Part shown: positions 8,135 through 17,000 of the stretch, piece by piece
Layout: each line of letters begins with the position of its first letter
Position numbering within the stretch: the first letter of the stretch is position 1
Assembly (NCBI GenBank): GCA_900549415.1
Contig: URNX01000004.1
Location: 45,714-109,713 of the forward strand
Length of the DNA stretch: 64,000 bases
From: an uncultured bacterium
GTDB taxonomy: Bacteria > Verrucomicrobiota > Lentisphaeria > Victivallales > UBA1829
Direction: 5' to 3'
Position numbers and translations under genes: made by a program
The notes under the pieces: model-generated
What the model was told of the DNA's origin: nothing
The model's input: the letters and a program-made list of their open reading frames with translations, nothing else
Database searches by the model: none

Positions 8135-8806
8135 ATGAAACGATCCTGCACCCCGGTTCCGCGCTTTGAAGTTGACTCCTACGACTGGAATGAGCGTCAT
8201 CAATTCTGTCAGGAACGCGCGCTTCGCGAGCATGCCGATGTGATTTTCATCGGTGATTCCATCACTCATTTCTGGGAAAATAAACACGGCGGTTCCGTGT
8301 GGGAAAAATATTTCAAAGGCAAAAGCGTGATGAACATCGGTTACGGTTGGGACCGCACACCGAATGTCCTGTGGCGTCTGGACCACGGCGAATTTGCAAA
8401 TCAGAGCCCGAAACTGCTGGTTTTGAACATCGGCACGAACAATTTTGCAAAGACGGCAGCCTATCCGGGCGATGAACCGGAGGACGTTGCGGACGGCATT
8501 TGCGCGGTGATTGCGAAGATTCATGAGCTTTCTCCCGCCACGCACATTCTCGACATGGCTGTTTTCCCGCGCATCGAGCCGAGCCACTGCGACAAGGTTC
8601 CTGTGCTGAACCGCATTCTGAAGGAGCGGCTCGCCGGGTTTGACTACGTGACGTTCCTTGACATTACCGCATCGTTCATGAATCCGGACGGCACACGCAA
8701 CAACGCATATTTCCGCGACGGCGCGCACCTCACGAACGAGGGCTATGAAGTCTGGGCGGATGCCCTGCGCCCGTATCTGAAACGGTTTGCGGATATGGAT
8801 ATCTGA
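8135..8806 (+). CDS. SGNH/GDSL-family hydrolase
   Basis: 223 residues, AAGGA 9 bases before the ATG. The SGNH blocks are all present: block I FIGDSITHFW with nucleophile Ser at residue 42, block II Gly in NIGYGWDRT, block III GTNNF with the oxyanion Asn, and block V DGAHLTNEGY with the catalytic Asp and His. It is of the PAF-acetylhydrolase-like length class and has no signal peptide, so it should act in the cytoplasm as an esterase. In a polysaccharide degrader, de-acetylation of imported sugars is a reasonable job, but there is no operon partner to support it. It is followed by a strong bidirectional terminator. Confidence 0.88.
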   Translation: MKRSCTPVPRFEVDSYDWNERHQFCQERALREHADVIFIGDSITHFWENKHGGSVWEKYFKGKSVMNIGYGWDRTPNVLWRLDHGEFANQSPKLLVLNIGTNNFAKTAAYPGDEPEDVADGICAVIAKIHELSPATHILDMAVFPRIEPSHCDKVPVLNRILKERLAGFDYVTFLDITASFMNPDGTRNNAYFRDGAHLTNEGYEVWADALRPYLKRFADMDI

Positions 8807-8827
8807 TTTTGAAAATCTCCTTTTAAG

Positions 8828-8870
8828 CAAGGGCGGACGGAACGCAAAGCGCGCTTCGTCCGCCCTTGTT
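8828..8870. terminator. Bidirectional intrinsic terminator between convergent genes
   Basis: Perfect 12-bp stem (CAAGGGCGGACG, 8828-8839, with 8857-8868) and U-rich flanks on both sides, between the SGNH hydrolase and the GH127 gene. Confidence 0.85.
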
Positions 8871-8877
8871 TCAAACG

Positions 8878-10515
8878 TCAGCTTTTGTAAAGTTCGTCGT
8901 TTTCGAGACCGCTTTCCGAAAGGACGGGGAAATAAGTCCGCGTGCGGTGTTCGTTTGAGAAGCGTGTGAACAGCAGATCCTTCCGCGGATATGTCTGATT
9001 CTGAATGACGCATGCCACCCGGATTCCGCCCGGCTGAACGTCAAGCGGCTGCGTGTTGTCGATTGCAAGCAGATCCGTTTCAAGCGAGGAGAGGCCGTTG
9101 CGTTTCATTTCGAACGCGTAAACGAGGGGACCGCGCATCAGTGCGGCGCGTCCGGTCTGCGCCATGGTTCCGCGAATCAGGCGGACAGGCATGGGGAAGA
9201 GCAGTTCGATTTCAGTTTTTCCCGCATTGACCGGAAGGGTGAACCAGCCGGAAGCGGGATAAAACACATCCGTTCCGGCGGAGACTTTTGCATTGCGGCA
9301 CCATCCCGGGATGCGGAGAGTCAGAGAGAACGCCTCGTCTGCGGAAATTTCCAGATGAACGGTTTCCGCCTCCGGATAAGGCGGTTGTCTGCCGAATTTT
9401 CAGCCCGGGAAGCGAGAGTTCGGATTCCGTATAAAGGTTGAGCGCGATTCCGTCCGGCGTCTTGAAATAGACGGCGTCGGGAAGTTCAAACATCATGCGG
9501 CGCAGATTGTTGGGACAGCAGTAGGTTTCGTGTTCGTACCATTCGCCCGGCTCGTTGAACGGAATGAAATAACGCTGGCGCATTCCGTCTTCCGACTGCG
9601 CGCCGAAGAAGGCGTTGAAGAGAATGCGTTCGTAAAGATCGCCGAATTTCGGGTCCGCATCAAATTCGAACATCTTGGCGGTGCAGCGGAGCAGATAGGC
9701 GGAAACGCAGGTTTCGCCCCACCTGCCGAGTCCGGTCTGTGTGTTGTCCCAGACTTCTCCCCAGAAGAAGCCGCCGGAACAGGAGCCGGAGATGGAGGAG
9801 TAATTGCTGAAGACGCGGCGGTACAGTTCCTCTGCTCCCTCCAGCAGAACCGGCGCGTTGCTGCCGGTGATCTGCGCGTACTGAAGCTGTGCGAGAACGC
9901 GGGCGATCCATGTGTAGACGTGCGCGACGCCGTTGACGGGGACAATATGGTCGTAGGCGTCGATGGATTCGGTGATTTTGAATTCATCGCGGCAATAGTC
10001 GATGAATTCGTTCCGTCCGGATTCCCTGCCGAGCATGAGGAATGCGGTTTCGATTCCGAGTGTGAGCGGCGCTTTGCTGCGGATGAGAAATTCACCGAGT
10101 TTGAGCGCGGCTTCGAGCGATTCCGTTTTGCCGAAGAAACGGTGATCAAGCACAAGCGCCTGAATCATGTATGACTGGTCATGGGGATCCCAGAAGCCCG
10201 GTTTGCCTTCGTAAAACGTGATTGCGCCGTCCGCGGACTGCGTGGAGATCAGGTCGTCGATATGTTCGTCCTTGAACGTCCGGAGTTCCTCTCCGCCGAT
10301 ATTGTGGGCGGCGGCTTTGACGATGGCGTCGAGGAGCATTCCGTATCCGGCGAATCCGCCGGGAACATCGGGTTCGGTTTTGCGTGATGAAACGGCGCGG
10401 CGAAGAGATGTTCCACATCGGTTTGATGCAGAATTTTTCCGGCGGTCAGCTCCATGCGGGCGCGGATTTCTCCGCCGGCGCGGACAGCGGAAGAGGAGAT
10501 CGGCTGGAATTTCAT
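8878..10515 (-). pseudogene. GH127-type beta-L-arabinofuranosidase, disrupted by two frameshifts
   Basis: The start ATG (10515-10513) overlaps the TGA of the isomerase upstream (ATGA). Three consecutive frames are needed to read it. The first (MKFQPISSSAVRAGG to AAPFHHAK) ends in a run of four A on the coding strand at 10378-10381; one more A would restore the frame into GGFAGYGMLLDAIVKAA. The second runs to about 9379-9390, where one surplus base moves reading into PYPEAETVHLEIS and on to the stop at 8878. The joined product of about 545 residues is a GH127 enzyme: E-T-C in RWGETCVSAYLL and the CC pair in ETYCCPNNLRR match the Zn ligands and nucleophilic Cys of HypBA1-type arabinofuranosidases. 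Either the gene has decayed or the assembly holds errors; the isomerase next door is also broken. Confidence 0.8.
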
Positions 10516-11495
10516 TTTGCGTTCCCCGGGAAAAGAAGTTTGCGCATCATGCGGCTGGCGGCGATTGCATCCTTGCGCTTGAGAATGGCGGTGATTTCCG
10601 GCATGTCCGCGCGGTCGATCACCGATTCGAGCGCATCAAGCCATTCGGCGCTTTCGGAAACGGCGTCGCGTCCGTCTTCGCGGTAGGGATACTGGTCGAT
10701 CGTCATCCAGCCGGTGTAGCCGGTGCGGCGGAGCCAGTAGAAGAATTCGAGATATTCGAGCGTGTGGACGGAGCCGGCGATCATGTCGTCGTCTCACAGG
10801 CGGTAGTTGTCGTTGATGTGGACATGGAAGAGGCGGTTTCCGTATTTGTGAAGGATGGCGACCGCTTCGGCGGGGCTTTCGTAGCCGAGGAGAACATGTC
10901 CGTAGTCGAGCGCCGCGCCGCAGTTCGGTTCGCCGATTTCGTCGAGAATGAGGACCGCCGCCGCGGTGTTGTTGAGATAGCATCGGTTGCGGGGCTCCTT
11001 CGCCTTGTATTCGAGGGCGATGCGCATCTGCGGATTGTGTTTGCAGGCTTCGCGGATGCCGTCGGCGAACCAGGTGCGTTCCTGTTCGTAATCCGCCTGG
11101 AAGATGTAGTCGTATCCGTCCTGTCCGGGCCAGATCGTGACGAGATCGCAGCCGATGTCTGCGGCAAGGTCCATCGCCCGTTTGGTGTCGTCGACGGCGC
11201 TCCGGCGTACGGCGGCGTCGGGAGCGGAGAAGGAGCCCTGTTTCCATTTCGCCTGGGCGAAGTGGTCGACGGCGAGGGAGACGGGCTTGAGGCCGGTTTC
11301 TTTGAGCATTTCGCGGACCGTGTCGAATTCCGCGATCAGGTCCGGGGTGAGAACGAGGTCGACTCCGGTCAGGTGCGGGACGGTTGCGGCGCGCTGAAAG
11401 AGTTCGCGGACCGTGTACGGTTTTCCGTAAGCGGCGCAGTAGCGGTCGGAGCAGGAACCGACGTTTCCGAGAAAGACGGAATATTTTCTTGTCAT
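10512..11495 (-). pseudogene. Xylose isomerase-like TIM-barrel sugar epimerase/isomerase with in-frame TGA
   Basis: The start ATG 11495-11493 has AAGGAG 8 bases upstream. The frame is open for 233 codons to a TGA at 10796-10794 (after HVHINDNYRL), then continues in the same frame for 93 more codons (DDDMIAGSVHTLEYLEFFYWLRRTGYTGW) to the real stop, which overlaps the GH127 start. The joined 327 residues fit the AP-endonuclease-2-like sugar isomerase/epimerase family: metal ligands in IALEYKAKEP, GAALDYGHVLLG and HVHINDN. By family memory a Trp is expected at the stop position, so one base change (TGG to TGA) is the likely cause. The upstream piece lacks the last barrel strand and is probably inactive. 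It is the first gene of a two-gene arabinose/pectin-sugar operon divergent from an AraC gene. Confidence 0.75.
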
Positions 11496-11527
11496 GGCAA
11501 AATCTCCTTGTAAAATTGTTTTTCCGT

Positions 11528-11556
11528 ACTATATTCTCCTGCAGGGGAAAAGTCAA
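11528..11556 (-). promoter_or_regulatory. Promoter of the isomerase-GH127 operon with palindrome in the spacer
   Basis: Minus strand TTGACT (11556-11551), 17-base spacer, TATAGT (11533-11528). The spacer is filled by a 16-base near-perfect palindrome (TTCTCCTGCAGGGGAA, 11534-11549), a likely regulator site. Confidence 0.7.
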
Positions 11557-11600
11557 CATCTTCCTGTATGTAATATTCGATGAAAAATATGGAGAAAACG

Positions 11601-12440
11601 ATGATTGAGGCGAAAGTGTCCTATTATGACAGCAGTCCGTGGACCCGTGGAGAGCATCAGTTTCTGATCCGGGGTTTTGCTTTGGACGAGACGATGCTTC
11701 CGGTGATGATTCATCACGGCGAGAAACGCGCGTACCCGTGGCCGTGGCTGTTCATCTGGTTTGCAACCCCGGTGACCGTGCGGAAGGAGTCGGGGGAGCT
11801 GGTTTCCTGTGAGAATTCTCTGATGGTATGGCGTCCCGGAAAGACGCATTGCTACGGGAACGAGAATGGCGCGTGGATGCATTCGTGGCTGATAGCGGAC
11901 AGTCCCGATCTGGAACGGATGCTGGATAAGTGGCCGATCCCGACCGGAGTTCCGGTTCATGTGGACGCCGGACCGGTGTTTGAGACCTATCTTCCGCTTT
12001 TACGGCAGGAGCTGGCGGATGAGGGCGATGAATTCTGTCTGAAGAATCTGCTTCAGCTGTTCATCTACAATCTGCACCGCTGCTGCAAGCGGAATCTTGC
12101 GCCTGTTCCGGCGCGGGTGCGCGAGATGGAACTTTATCTGCAGAAGAACTTGCAGAAGGATTTGACCGTGGAAGGGGTTGCGGCGCATTTCGGGCTTTCC
12201 GCGCCGCATTTCGCCGCATTGTTCCGGGAATATTATCACAAGGGGCCGATGAGCTATCTGAATTCTCTGCGTATGAACCGCGCCGCGCGTCTGCTCTCCC
12301 TGTACCCGTATTCGTGCAAGGAGATTGCGCAGCAGACGGGGTTCCGGGATTCTCTTTATTTTTCACGCCGTTTTCACCACTACTGGGGAGTTTCCCCGCG
12401 GGATTACCGGAGAAAAGAGGAAGAGAAGATCCCGGATTGA
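11601..12440 (+). CDS. AraC-family transcriptional regulator
   Basis: 279 residues from ATG 11601 (MIEAKVSYYD), chosen because GGAG lies 7 bases upstream; earlier in-frame ATGs at 11580 and 11589 lack a site. The N-terminal half is a cupin-like sensor (PWPWLFIWFATPVTVRKESGE, then LMVWRPGKTHCYG). The C-terminal about 100 residues are a double helix-turn-helix: LTVEGVAAHFGLSAPHFAALF and CKEIAQQTGFRDSLYFSRRF, ending in GVSPRDYRR. It is divergent from the isomerase-GH127 operon, which it probably controls in response to a sugar. It converges on GH28 with only 5 bases between the two stops. Confidence 0.88.
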   Translation: MIEAKVSYYDSSPWTRGEHQFLIRGFALDETMLPVMIHHGEKRAYPWPWLFIWFATPVTVRKESGELVSCENSLMVWRPGKTHCYGNENGAWMHSWLIADSPDLERMLDKWPIPTGVPVHVDAGPVFETYLPLLRQELADEGDEFCLKNLLQLFIYNLHRCCKRNLAPVPARVREMELYLQKNLQKDLTVEGVAAHFGLSAPHFAALFREYYHKGPMSYLNSLRMNRAARLLSLYPYSCKEIAQQTGFRDSLYFSRRFHHYWGVSPRDYRRKEEEKIPD

Positions 12441-12445
12441 GTTTT

Positions 12446-13888
12446 TCAATAGAGGTGTTTCCACTTCGCACGGTATTCGATATCGTCCTTGCTTGGTTTC
12501 GGGAATCCTTCGGCAGTGCCCCAGGCGGGACGTCCGCCGAAATTGCAGTTCTCGATCCGCAGTCCGGAACAGCGTTCCACGGTCAGCGGCGTTGAGAAAC
12601 TCGGATAGGGATCGGCCCAGTCGATGCGGATGTCGCGCAGAAGCAGGTTTTTCGTATCGCGCAGAATGACCGGAGCGGACGGTTTCGGCAAGTCGCGGTA
12701 GGGACAGAGCGAGCGGTCGATCTGACGGAGACGCAGATCCACGTTCTCAATTGTGATGTTCTGCGTGGGATAGTTCGGGAAGATGTTGATTGCCTGGACG
12801 CAGCTGCCTTTGAAGTTGCGGAAGGTGATATCGCGGATGAGAACATCGGCTTCCGGACGTTTCAGCCGGTTGTCGCTTTTCGCAATCCGGATGGCGGTTT
12901 CCGAATTGACCGTGAAGTTGGAAAATGTGATGTTCTCAATCGCCTTGACGAGACCCCAGTTCACTCCGATATCGGCGGCGACACGGGTGCGGGCGATGAT
13001 GTTGTCGACCCGGACATTGCGCATGACGCCGTTGCCGACTCCGACGCGCACGCCGTAGCAGACGGATTCGAGAACGCAGTTGGAGATCACAATGTTTTCG
13101 CACGCCTGTTTCCGCTTCAGTCTGCGGTGGTCGGCTTTGATGACGATGCAGTCATCTGCGCTGCGGATCATGCAGTTGGTCATGACAACGTTGCGGCAGC
13201 CGTCAAGCGTGAAGCCGTCGCCGTTGCGGGTCCACGGATCCATGTCGACGCGCAGGTTCGTCACCTTGATGTCGTTGCAGCCCTGCAGAAGGCAGGTCCA
13301 GAAGGGAGCGTCAAGAAACGTTACGTTTTCGATGGTGATGCGGTCGCTTTCGCAGATCCAGATCATTTCGCCGGGGCGCCACGGCATGGGGACGGTGAGG
13401 CGTTTCCAGGGATCCTTGACGGCGATCGGACCGAAGGCGTCGCGGTTGCCGGAGATGGTTCCGCCGCCTCGGATGACAATGTCATGCTGTCCGACTGCCA
13501 CGATGAAGTGCGCGCCGGAAACCCAGTCCATCGGACGCGTCATTTTCTTTTCCCACGCGTTCCAGTTCTTTTCGGGCGAGTCGCCGCGGTTCTGCGGACA
13601 GAAATTGCTGGCATTGTAGTCCGCTTTGTCCGGGCTGGCGAGCAGAACTGCGCCGGGAGCGAGGTCGAGTCCGCCGTTGGATTTCAGATAGAGCGTACCG
13701 GAAAGATAGGTTCCGGCGGGAAAGTGGACGATTCCGCCGTCGTCGATGGCGCGCTGGATCGCGGCGGTGTCAAGCGTCTTGCCGTCACCGGCTGCGCCGT
13801 AATCGCGGACATTGCGCATGGCGGGAGTGGATTCCGCTGCAAAAAGTCCGGCGGTCAGAAGTGAGAGAAAGAGAAGAAGTTTTTTCAT
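12446..13888 (-). CDS. Secreted GH28 polygalacturonase-like enzyme
   Basis: 480 residues with a signal peptide (MKKLLLFLSLLTAGLFA-AES). The right-handed beta-helix pattern of GH28 is clear: opening VRDYGAAGDGKTLDTAAIQRAI, then catalytic blocks NGDGFTLDG (in place of NTDG) and SADDCIVIKA with the Asp pair. The usual GHG block reads CYGVRVGVG, so the His is absent, and the RIK block reads RIAK. These changes suggest an exo-acting or rhamnogalacturonan-type member rather than a classical endo-polygalacturonase. It should cleave alpha-linked galacturonate outside the cell. It is the last gene of the LacI-led operon, 15 bases after the pseudopilin, and its AAGGG site lies in that gap. Confidence 0.85.
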   Translation of the reverse strand: MKKLLLFLSLLTAGLFAAESTPAMRNVRDYGAAGDGKTLDTAAIQRAIDDGGIVHFPAGTYLSGTLYLKSNGGLDLAPGAVLLASPDKADYNASNFCPQNRGDSPEKNWNAWEKKMTRPMDWVSGAHFIVAVGQHDIVIRGGGTISGNRDAFGPIAVKDPWKRLTVPMPWRPGEMIWICESDRITIENVTFLDAPFWTCLLQGCNDIKVTNLRVDMDPWTRNGDGFTLDGCRNVVMTNCMIRSADDCIVIKADHRRLKRKQACENIVISNCVLESVCYGVRVGVGNGVMRNVRVDNIIARTRVAADIGVNWGLVKAIENITFSNFTVNSETAIRIAKSDNRLKRPEADVLIRDITFRNFKGSCVQAINIFPNYPTQNITIENVDLRLRQIDRSLCPYRDLPKPSAPVILRDTKNLLLRDIRIDWADPYPSFSTPLTVERCSGLRIENCNFGGRPAWGTAEGFPKPSKDDIEYRAKWKHLY

Positions 13889-13903
13889 TATTGAGCCCTT
13901 GCG

Positions 13904-14689
13904 TTATTTTTCTTCAGCATACCAGAAGGCAACGGTCGGCGCGACTTTTTCGCGGATGGAGGCGTTGCTTTCCGCTCCGGCGTGGAGGTCGGGGAAGAGA
14001 ACGTTGGTCCGCATATTGTGACACGCCCAGTAGCGGTCGGTTCCGGTTGAGCCGAAGAGAGTGTTGACGCCGCCGAGTCCCCTCACTAATGCACTTGAAT
14101 AGGGACTGCTTCCATTGCCGCGCGAGCAGGCGAGCATGACGAAATCCGACGGCGCGCGGGAGGCGCGCAGGATTTTCGTGTTGTTGCTCATGAAACCCCG
14201 GTCGACGCCTTTGTAGTGCCAGCGTCCGAGTTTGTTGCTGGCGGCGATCCACTTGCTGGCGTAGTTCTGATTGTGCCAGATGCCGTCGCCGTTCATGGCG
14301 TAGGTATATTCAAAGAGACGGGAGTTGGCGTTGTGCGGAATTCTCTGTTCGGAGCATTGCAGGAATTTTGCCGTTTTGCTGATATATCCGGCGGAGAGCA
14401 GCATCTGTCCCCATGGCGCCCAGTCGTAGTAGGGGGTGGCCGAGGAGTGGGTCGGCTGGAATTTCCAGCCTTCCGCTTTATCGACGCGCATCATGAACCA
14501 GTCGTCGCCGTCGGAATTGTACATACCGATGCAGAGCCCGACCTGTTTCTGATTTGCGAGACAGTTGATCGCTCTTGCCTTGCTGCGAGCCGCGTTCAGG
14601 GCGGGCAGAAGGATGCCTGCCAGGATTGCGATGATCGCAATCGTTACAAGCAACTCTATAAGGGTGAAAAAACTGTTTCTTTTGATCAT
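13904..14689 (-). CDS. Pseudopilin-like protein (type II secretion / type IV pilin N-terminus)
   Basis: 261 residues. The N-terminus MIKRNSFFTLIELLVTIAIIAILAGILLPALNAARSKA carries the type IV pilin helix with Glu+5, but the residue before the +1 Phe is Phe or Ser, not the usual Gly. The body is a Lentisphaera-type pseudopilin with Cys residues and Trp/Tyr-rich loops. At the C-terminus the H-X9-DG motif is altered to H-X9-DL (HNMRTNVLFPDL). It should be a membrane-anchored subunit of a secretion pseudopilus or a surface filament. AAGGAGG precedes the ATG. It is sandwiched between the beta-propeller lyase-like gene (18 bases) and GH28 (15 bases), hence co-expressed with them. Confidence 0.85.
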   Translation of the reverse strand: MIKRNSFFTLIELLVTIAIIAILAGILLPALNAARSKARAINCLANQKQVGLCIGMYNSDGDDWFMMRVDKAEGWKFQPTHSSATPYYDWAPWGQMLLSAGYISKTAKFLQCSEQRIPHNANSRLFEYTYAMNGDGIWHNQNYASKWIAASNKLGRWHYKGVDRGFMSNNTKILRASRAPSDFVMLACSRGNGSSPYSSALVRGLGGVNTLFGSTGTDRYWACHNMRTNVLFPDLHAGAESNASIREKVAPTVAFWYAEEK

Positions 14690-14707
14690 GGGGAGTTCCT
14701 CCTTTGG

Positions 14708-15892
14708 TTATTTCAGATCAAGAATGTAGATCCCGCGTTTTCCGTCGTGAGTCGAATCTACGGTGACGTAACGGCCGTCCGGACTCCAGCGCGGGTGAAG
14801 GTCGCAGCGGGTTTCCCAGCCGGGAACCGGTTCGTGGTGGAAGGTCCCGAGGAGTTCGCATGCGCCCGTCGCGACGTCGAGAAGCGTGAGAATCTGATTC
14901 TGATTCGCGTCCGGATAGCTGTCTGCGAGAATCTTTGTGCCGTCGGGAGAAAAGATCATGTGCGCCATTCCGCCGTGGCTTTTCGAGAGTTCCTGCGCAA
15001 TGAACGGGCGGCGGCTTTCATCGAAGACGACTGCGCTGTGTCCGTTTCCGGTCCAGTCCGCGTCGACCAGAATTTCGTTCGGCGTGCGTCCCCAGATCTG
15101 ATGCGAGATGAACTGCTGCCACTGGCATTCGGAAAGAACGCACTCGGCGTCGTCGCCTTCCTTTGAGCTTGTGTAAAGGAAGGTTTTCCATTTGATGTGT
15201 TCGCGCTTGCACGACTCCGCGCACTGACGGAAGAGCCAGAGGACGCGGGTTGAGTCGCAATTGATGATTGCATGGTTCATCCAGATGTGCTGTCCCGGAA
15301 GACTGTATGCGTAGGGGTGGCGTTCCATCATGGTGCGGTAGCTGACGATGAGCTTGATTTCGCCGGTCTCCAGATCAATGCGCCAGAGACCGTCGGCGTC
15401 CGGATCGGCGGGGTGAATGTCTTCGCTCAGCACTGCGTCGGCATAACTGTAGCCGCGGCGCGGAATGCGGGAAAAGTTCAGGCTGACCGCCCATTTGCTG
15501 TCCGGTGAGATGGCGTAAACGGGCAGTTCATAGCGTCCGACGACTCCTTTGCCGAGCTGGTAAATCCGTGCGACGAGCCGGTCTTCGCTCTCCTCATAGT
15601 CGTTGAAAATGAAGCAGTCCGGACGGTGTTTGAGGAAGAGTTCCATGCAGCCCTGCTGATGACACCATGCGCGTGTGGTGACCAGCGGTTCGTAATGCCC
15701 TTCGAGGTCGATCAAGCCGATTTCCGCCCGTTCGCCGCGCGCGGGCAGACGCTGAATCTGTGGAGCTTTCATGACGAGATGCTTTGTGACGTCGCCGTTC
15801 CACGGGTTGCGGTCGTAATACCCGAAGAAATAGTGACCGTCGTCAGGCGTCAGTTTTCTCCAGTTGTACTTGCTGCTGATTTGCGGTTTCAT
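14708..15892 (-). CDS. Seven-bladed beta-propeller protein, PL22 oligogalacturonate-lyase-like
   Basis: 394 residues with no signal peptide, so cytoplasmic. Repeated blade motifs are visible (YAISPDSKWAVSLNF, MIFSPDGTKILADSY, HPRWSPDGRYVTVDS), typical of WD40-like/TolB-type propellers. The length and His-rich blade ends (NHAIINCD, HQIWGR, LHPRWSPDG) resemble PL22 oligogalacturonate lyases, which split unsaturated digalacturonate inside the cell with a metal held by His residues. The operon with GH28 fits that role: GH28 cuts outside, this enzyme finishes inside. The PL22 assignment is by resemblance and context only; it could be an uncharacterised propeller family. AAGGAG lies 9 bases before the ATG, and an operator-like site lies about 17 bases further up. 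Confidence 0.6.
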   Translation of the reverse strand: MKPQISSKYNWRKLTPDDGHYFFGYYDRNPWNGDVTKHLVMKAPQIQRLPARGERAEIGLIDLEGHYEPLVTTRAWCHQQGCMELFLKHRPDCFIFNDYEESEDRLVARIYQLGKGVVGRYELPVYAISPDSKWAVSLNFSRIPRRGYSYADAVLSEDIHPADPDADGLWRIDLETGEIKLIVSYRTMMERHPYAYSLPGQHIWMNHAIINCDSTRVLWLFRQCAESCKREHIKWKTFLYTSSKEGDDAECVLSECQWQQFISHQIWGRTPNEILVDADWTGNGHSAVVFDESRRPFIAQELSKSHGGMAHMIFSPDGTKILADSYPDANQNQILTLLDVATGACELLGTFHHEPVPGWETRCDLHPRWSPDGRYVTVDSTHDGKRGIYILDLK

Positions 15893-15908
15893 TTGCGTTT
15901 CTCCTTGT

Positions 15909-15920
15909 TTATTCGTATAA
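15909..15920. promoter_or_regulatory. Putative LacI-type operator O2 (operon-internal)
   Basis: TTATTCGTATAA, a near-palindrome with central CG, between the regulator gene and the propeller gene. It matches the site at the regulator's own promoter at 10 of 12 positions. Confidence 0.5.
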
Positions 15921-15940
15921 ATGAGTTGTTGTAAAAAAAG

Positions 15941-16918
15941 TCATGCGGATTCCCTGATGATGACGGAGCAGGGGACGGAAACGAAGTCTGCGTGCGCGGG
16001 ATCGGCGAGAGTGGCAAGCAGTTCGGCGATAAGAGCCTGCGCAATGCGGGAGCAGGGCTGTTCGACCGTGGTCAGCGACGGTGTGAGATAGGCTCCGGAC
16101 TGGATGTTGTCGAATCCGGTGAGCGCAATATCGCGCGGAATGGAGCGTCCGGAGTCGATGATTGCCCGTTTTGCGGCAATCGCGAGTTCGTCGTTGTAGG
16201 CGAACACGGCGTCCGTATCCGGATTTGAACTCAGATATTGACGCATGGTTTCATACGCTTCTTCCATCGGAAGGTTGTTTTTCGTATGGGGAAGCGGCAG
16301 ATATTCGGGGGTGAGTCCGGCTTCGCGCATGGCGTCGGTATAGGCGCGGACGCGCAGTTCGGGCGAGAGGCGCAGACCGAAGAAGACGGGACGGCGGCGT
16401 CCCGAAGCGATCAGACGGCGCATGAGTTCGAGCGAGGCGGAGTAGCGGTCGGGGAGAACCTGGCTGATTCCCGCATCGAAGCGGCGGTCGCCTCCGTAAA
16501 GGACGACTGCGATTCCGGATTTTTTGAGTTCCGTCAGCGGTTCAAGATTCTCCGGAGCAAAGGCGATGACGCCGGCGACGCACATTCTGCGGAGGTTTCC
16601 GATGACCTCATGAAGCTCTTCCGGTTTTCGTGCGGGAGCAAGGTAAAGCATGAATCCGTGCGGCTGGAGCGCCTGCTGAATCTCCTGAAAGAGTTCTGCA
16701 TAGAAGAGACTTGTGAGACGCGGAAAGATGGCTCCGATGACATTGGCGCGTTTTCTCCGCAGCATCTGACTGGCGAGATTCGGCTGATAGCCCGCTTCCG
16801 CCGCGAGTTTGCAGACCGCTTCACGCACGGCAGGCGAAATCCGTTCGGAGCCTTTCAGCGCCAGGGAGACGGTCGCCTGCGTAATGTTCAGTGTTCTGGC
16901 TATTTCCTTCTGGGTCAT
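15941..16918 (-). CDS. LacI-family transcriptional regulator
   Basis: 325 residues. The N-terminal helix-turn-helix and hinge are textbook LacI (TQKEIARTLNITQATVSLAL, then LAAEAGYQPNLASQMLRRK). A periplasmic-binding-protein-like sugar domain follows (NVIGAIFPRLTSLFYAELF, DAVFAYNDELAIAAKRAI, IALTGFDN). The start is ATG 16918 with AAAGGG 7 bases upstream. It heads the operon regulator - propeller - pseudopilin - GH28 and is itself under a consensus promoter with an operator over the start point. It is thus probably an autoregulated repressor released by a pectin-derived sugar. Confidence 0.92.
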   Translation of the reverse strand: MTQKEIARTLNITQATVSLALKGSERISPAVREAVCKLAAEAGYQPNLASQMLRRKRANVIGAIFPRLTSLFYAELFQEIQQALQPHGFMLYLAPARKPEELHEVIGNLRRMCVAGVIAFAPENLEPLTELKKSGIAVVLYGGDRRFDAGISQVLPDRYSASLELMRRLIASGRRRPVFFGLRLSPELRVRAYTDAMREAGLTPEYLPLPHTKNNLPMEEAYETMRQYLSSNPDTDAVFAYNDELAIAAKRAIIDSGRSIPRDIALTGFDNIQSGAYLTPSLTTVEQPCSRIAQALIAELLATLADPAHADFVSVPCSVIIRESA

Positions 16919-16933
16919 GGCAAATCCCTTTGC

Positions 16934-16974
16934 TTATACGTATATATTATATACGACAAGCGCGAATTTGTCAA
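16934..16974 (-). promoter_or_regulatory. Consensus sigma-70 promoter with LacI-type operator O1
   Basis: Minus strand TTGACA (16974-16969), exactly 17 bases, TATAAT (16951-16946): both hexamers are perfect. Directly downstream, over the predicted start point, lies TTATACGTATAT (16934-16945), whose core TATACGTATA is a perfect palindrome with central CG. A second symmetric stretch (16939-16955) overlaps the -10. Confidence 0.85.
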
Positions 16975-17000
16975 CCCCCGGAAAGAAATTTTTTTGAAAA

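Noticed and set aside
10794..10796. In-frame TGA as selenocysteine or Trp recoding
   Set aside because: TGA ends several intact genes in the window, no convincing SECIS-like hairpin follows it, and the GH127 gene beside it is also broken; decay or sequencing error is simpler.
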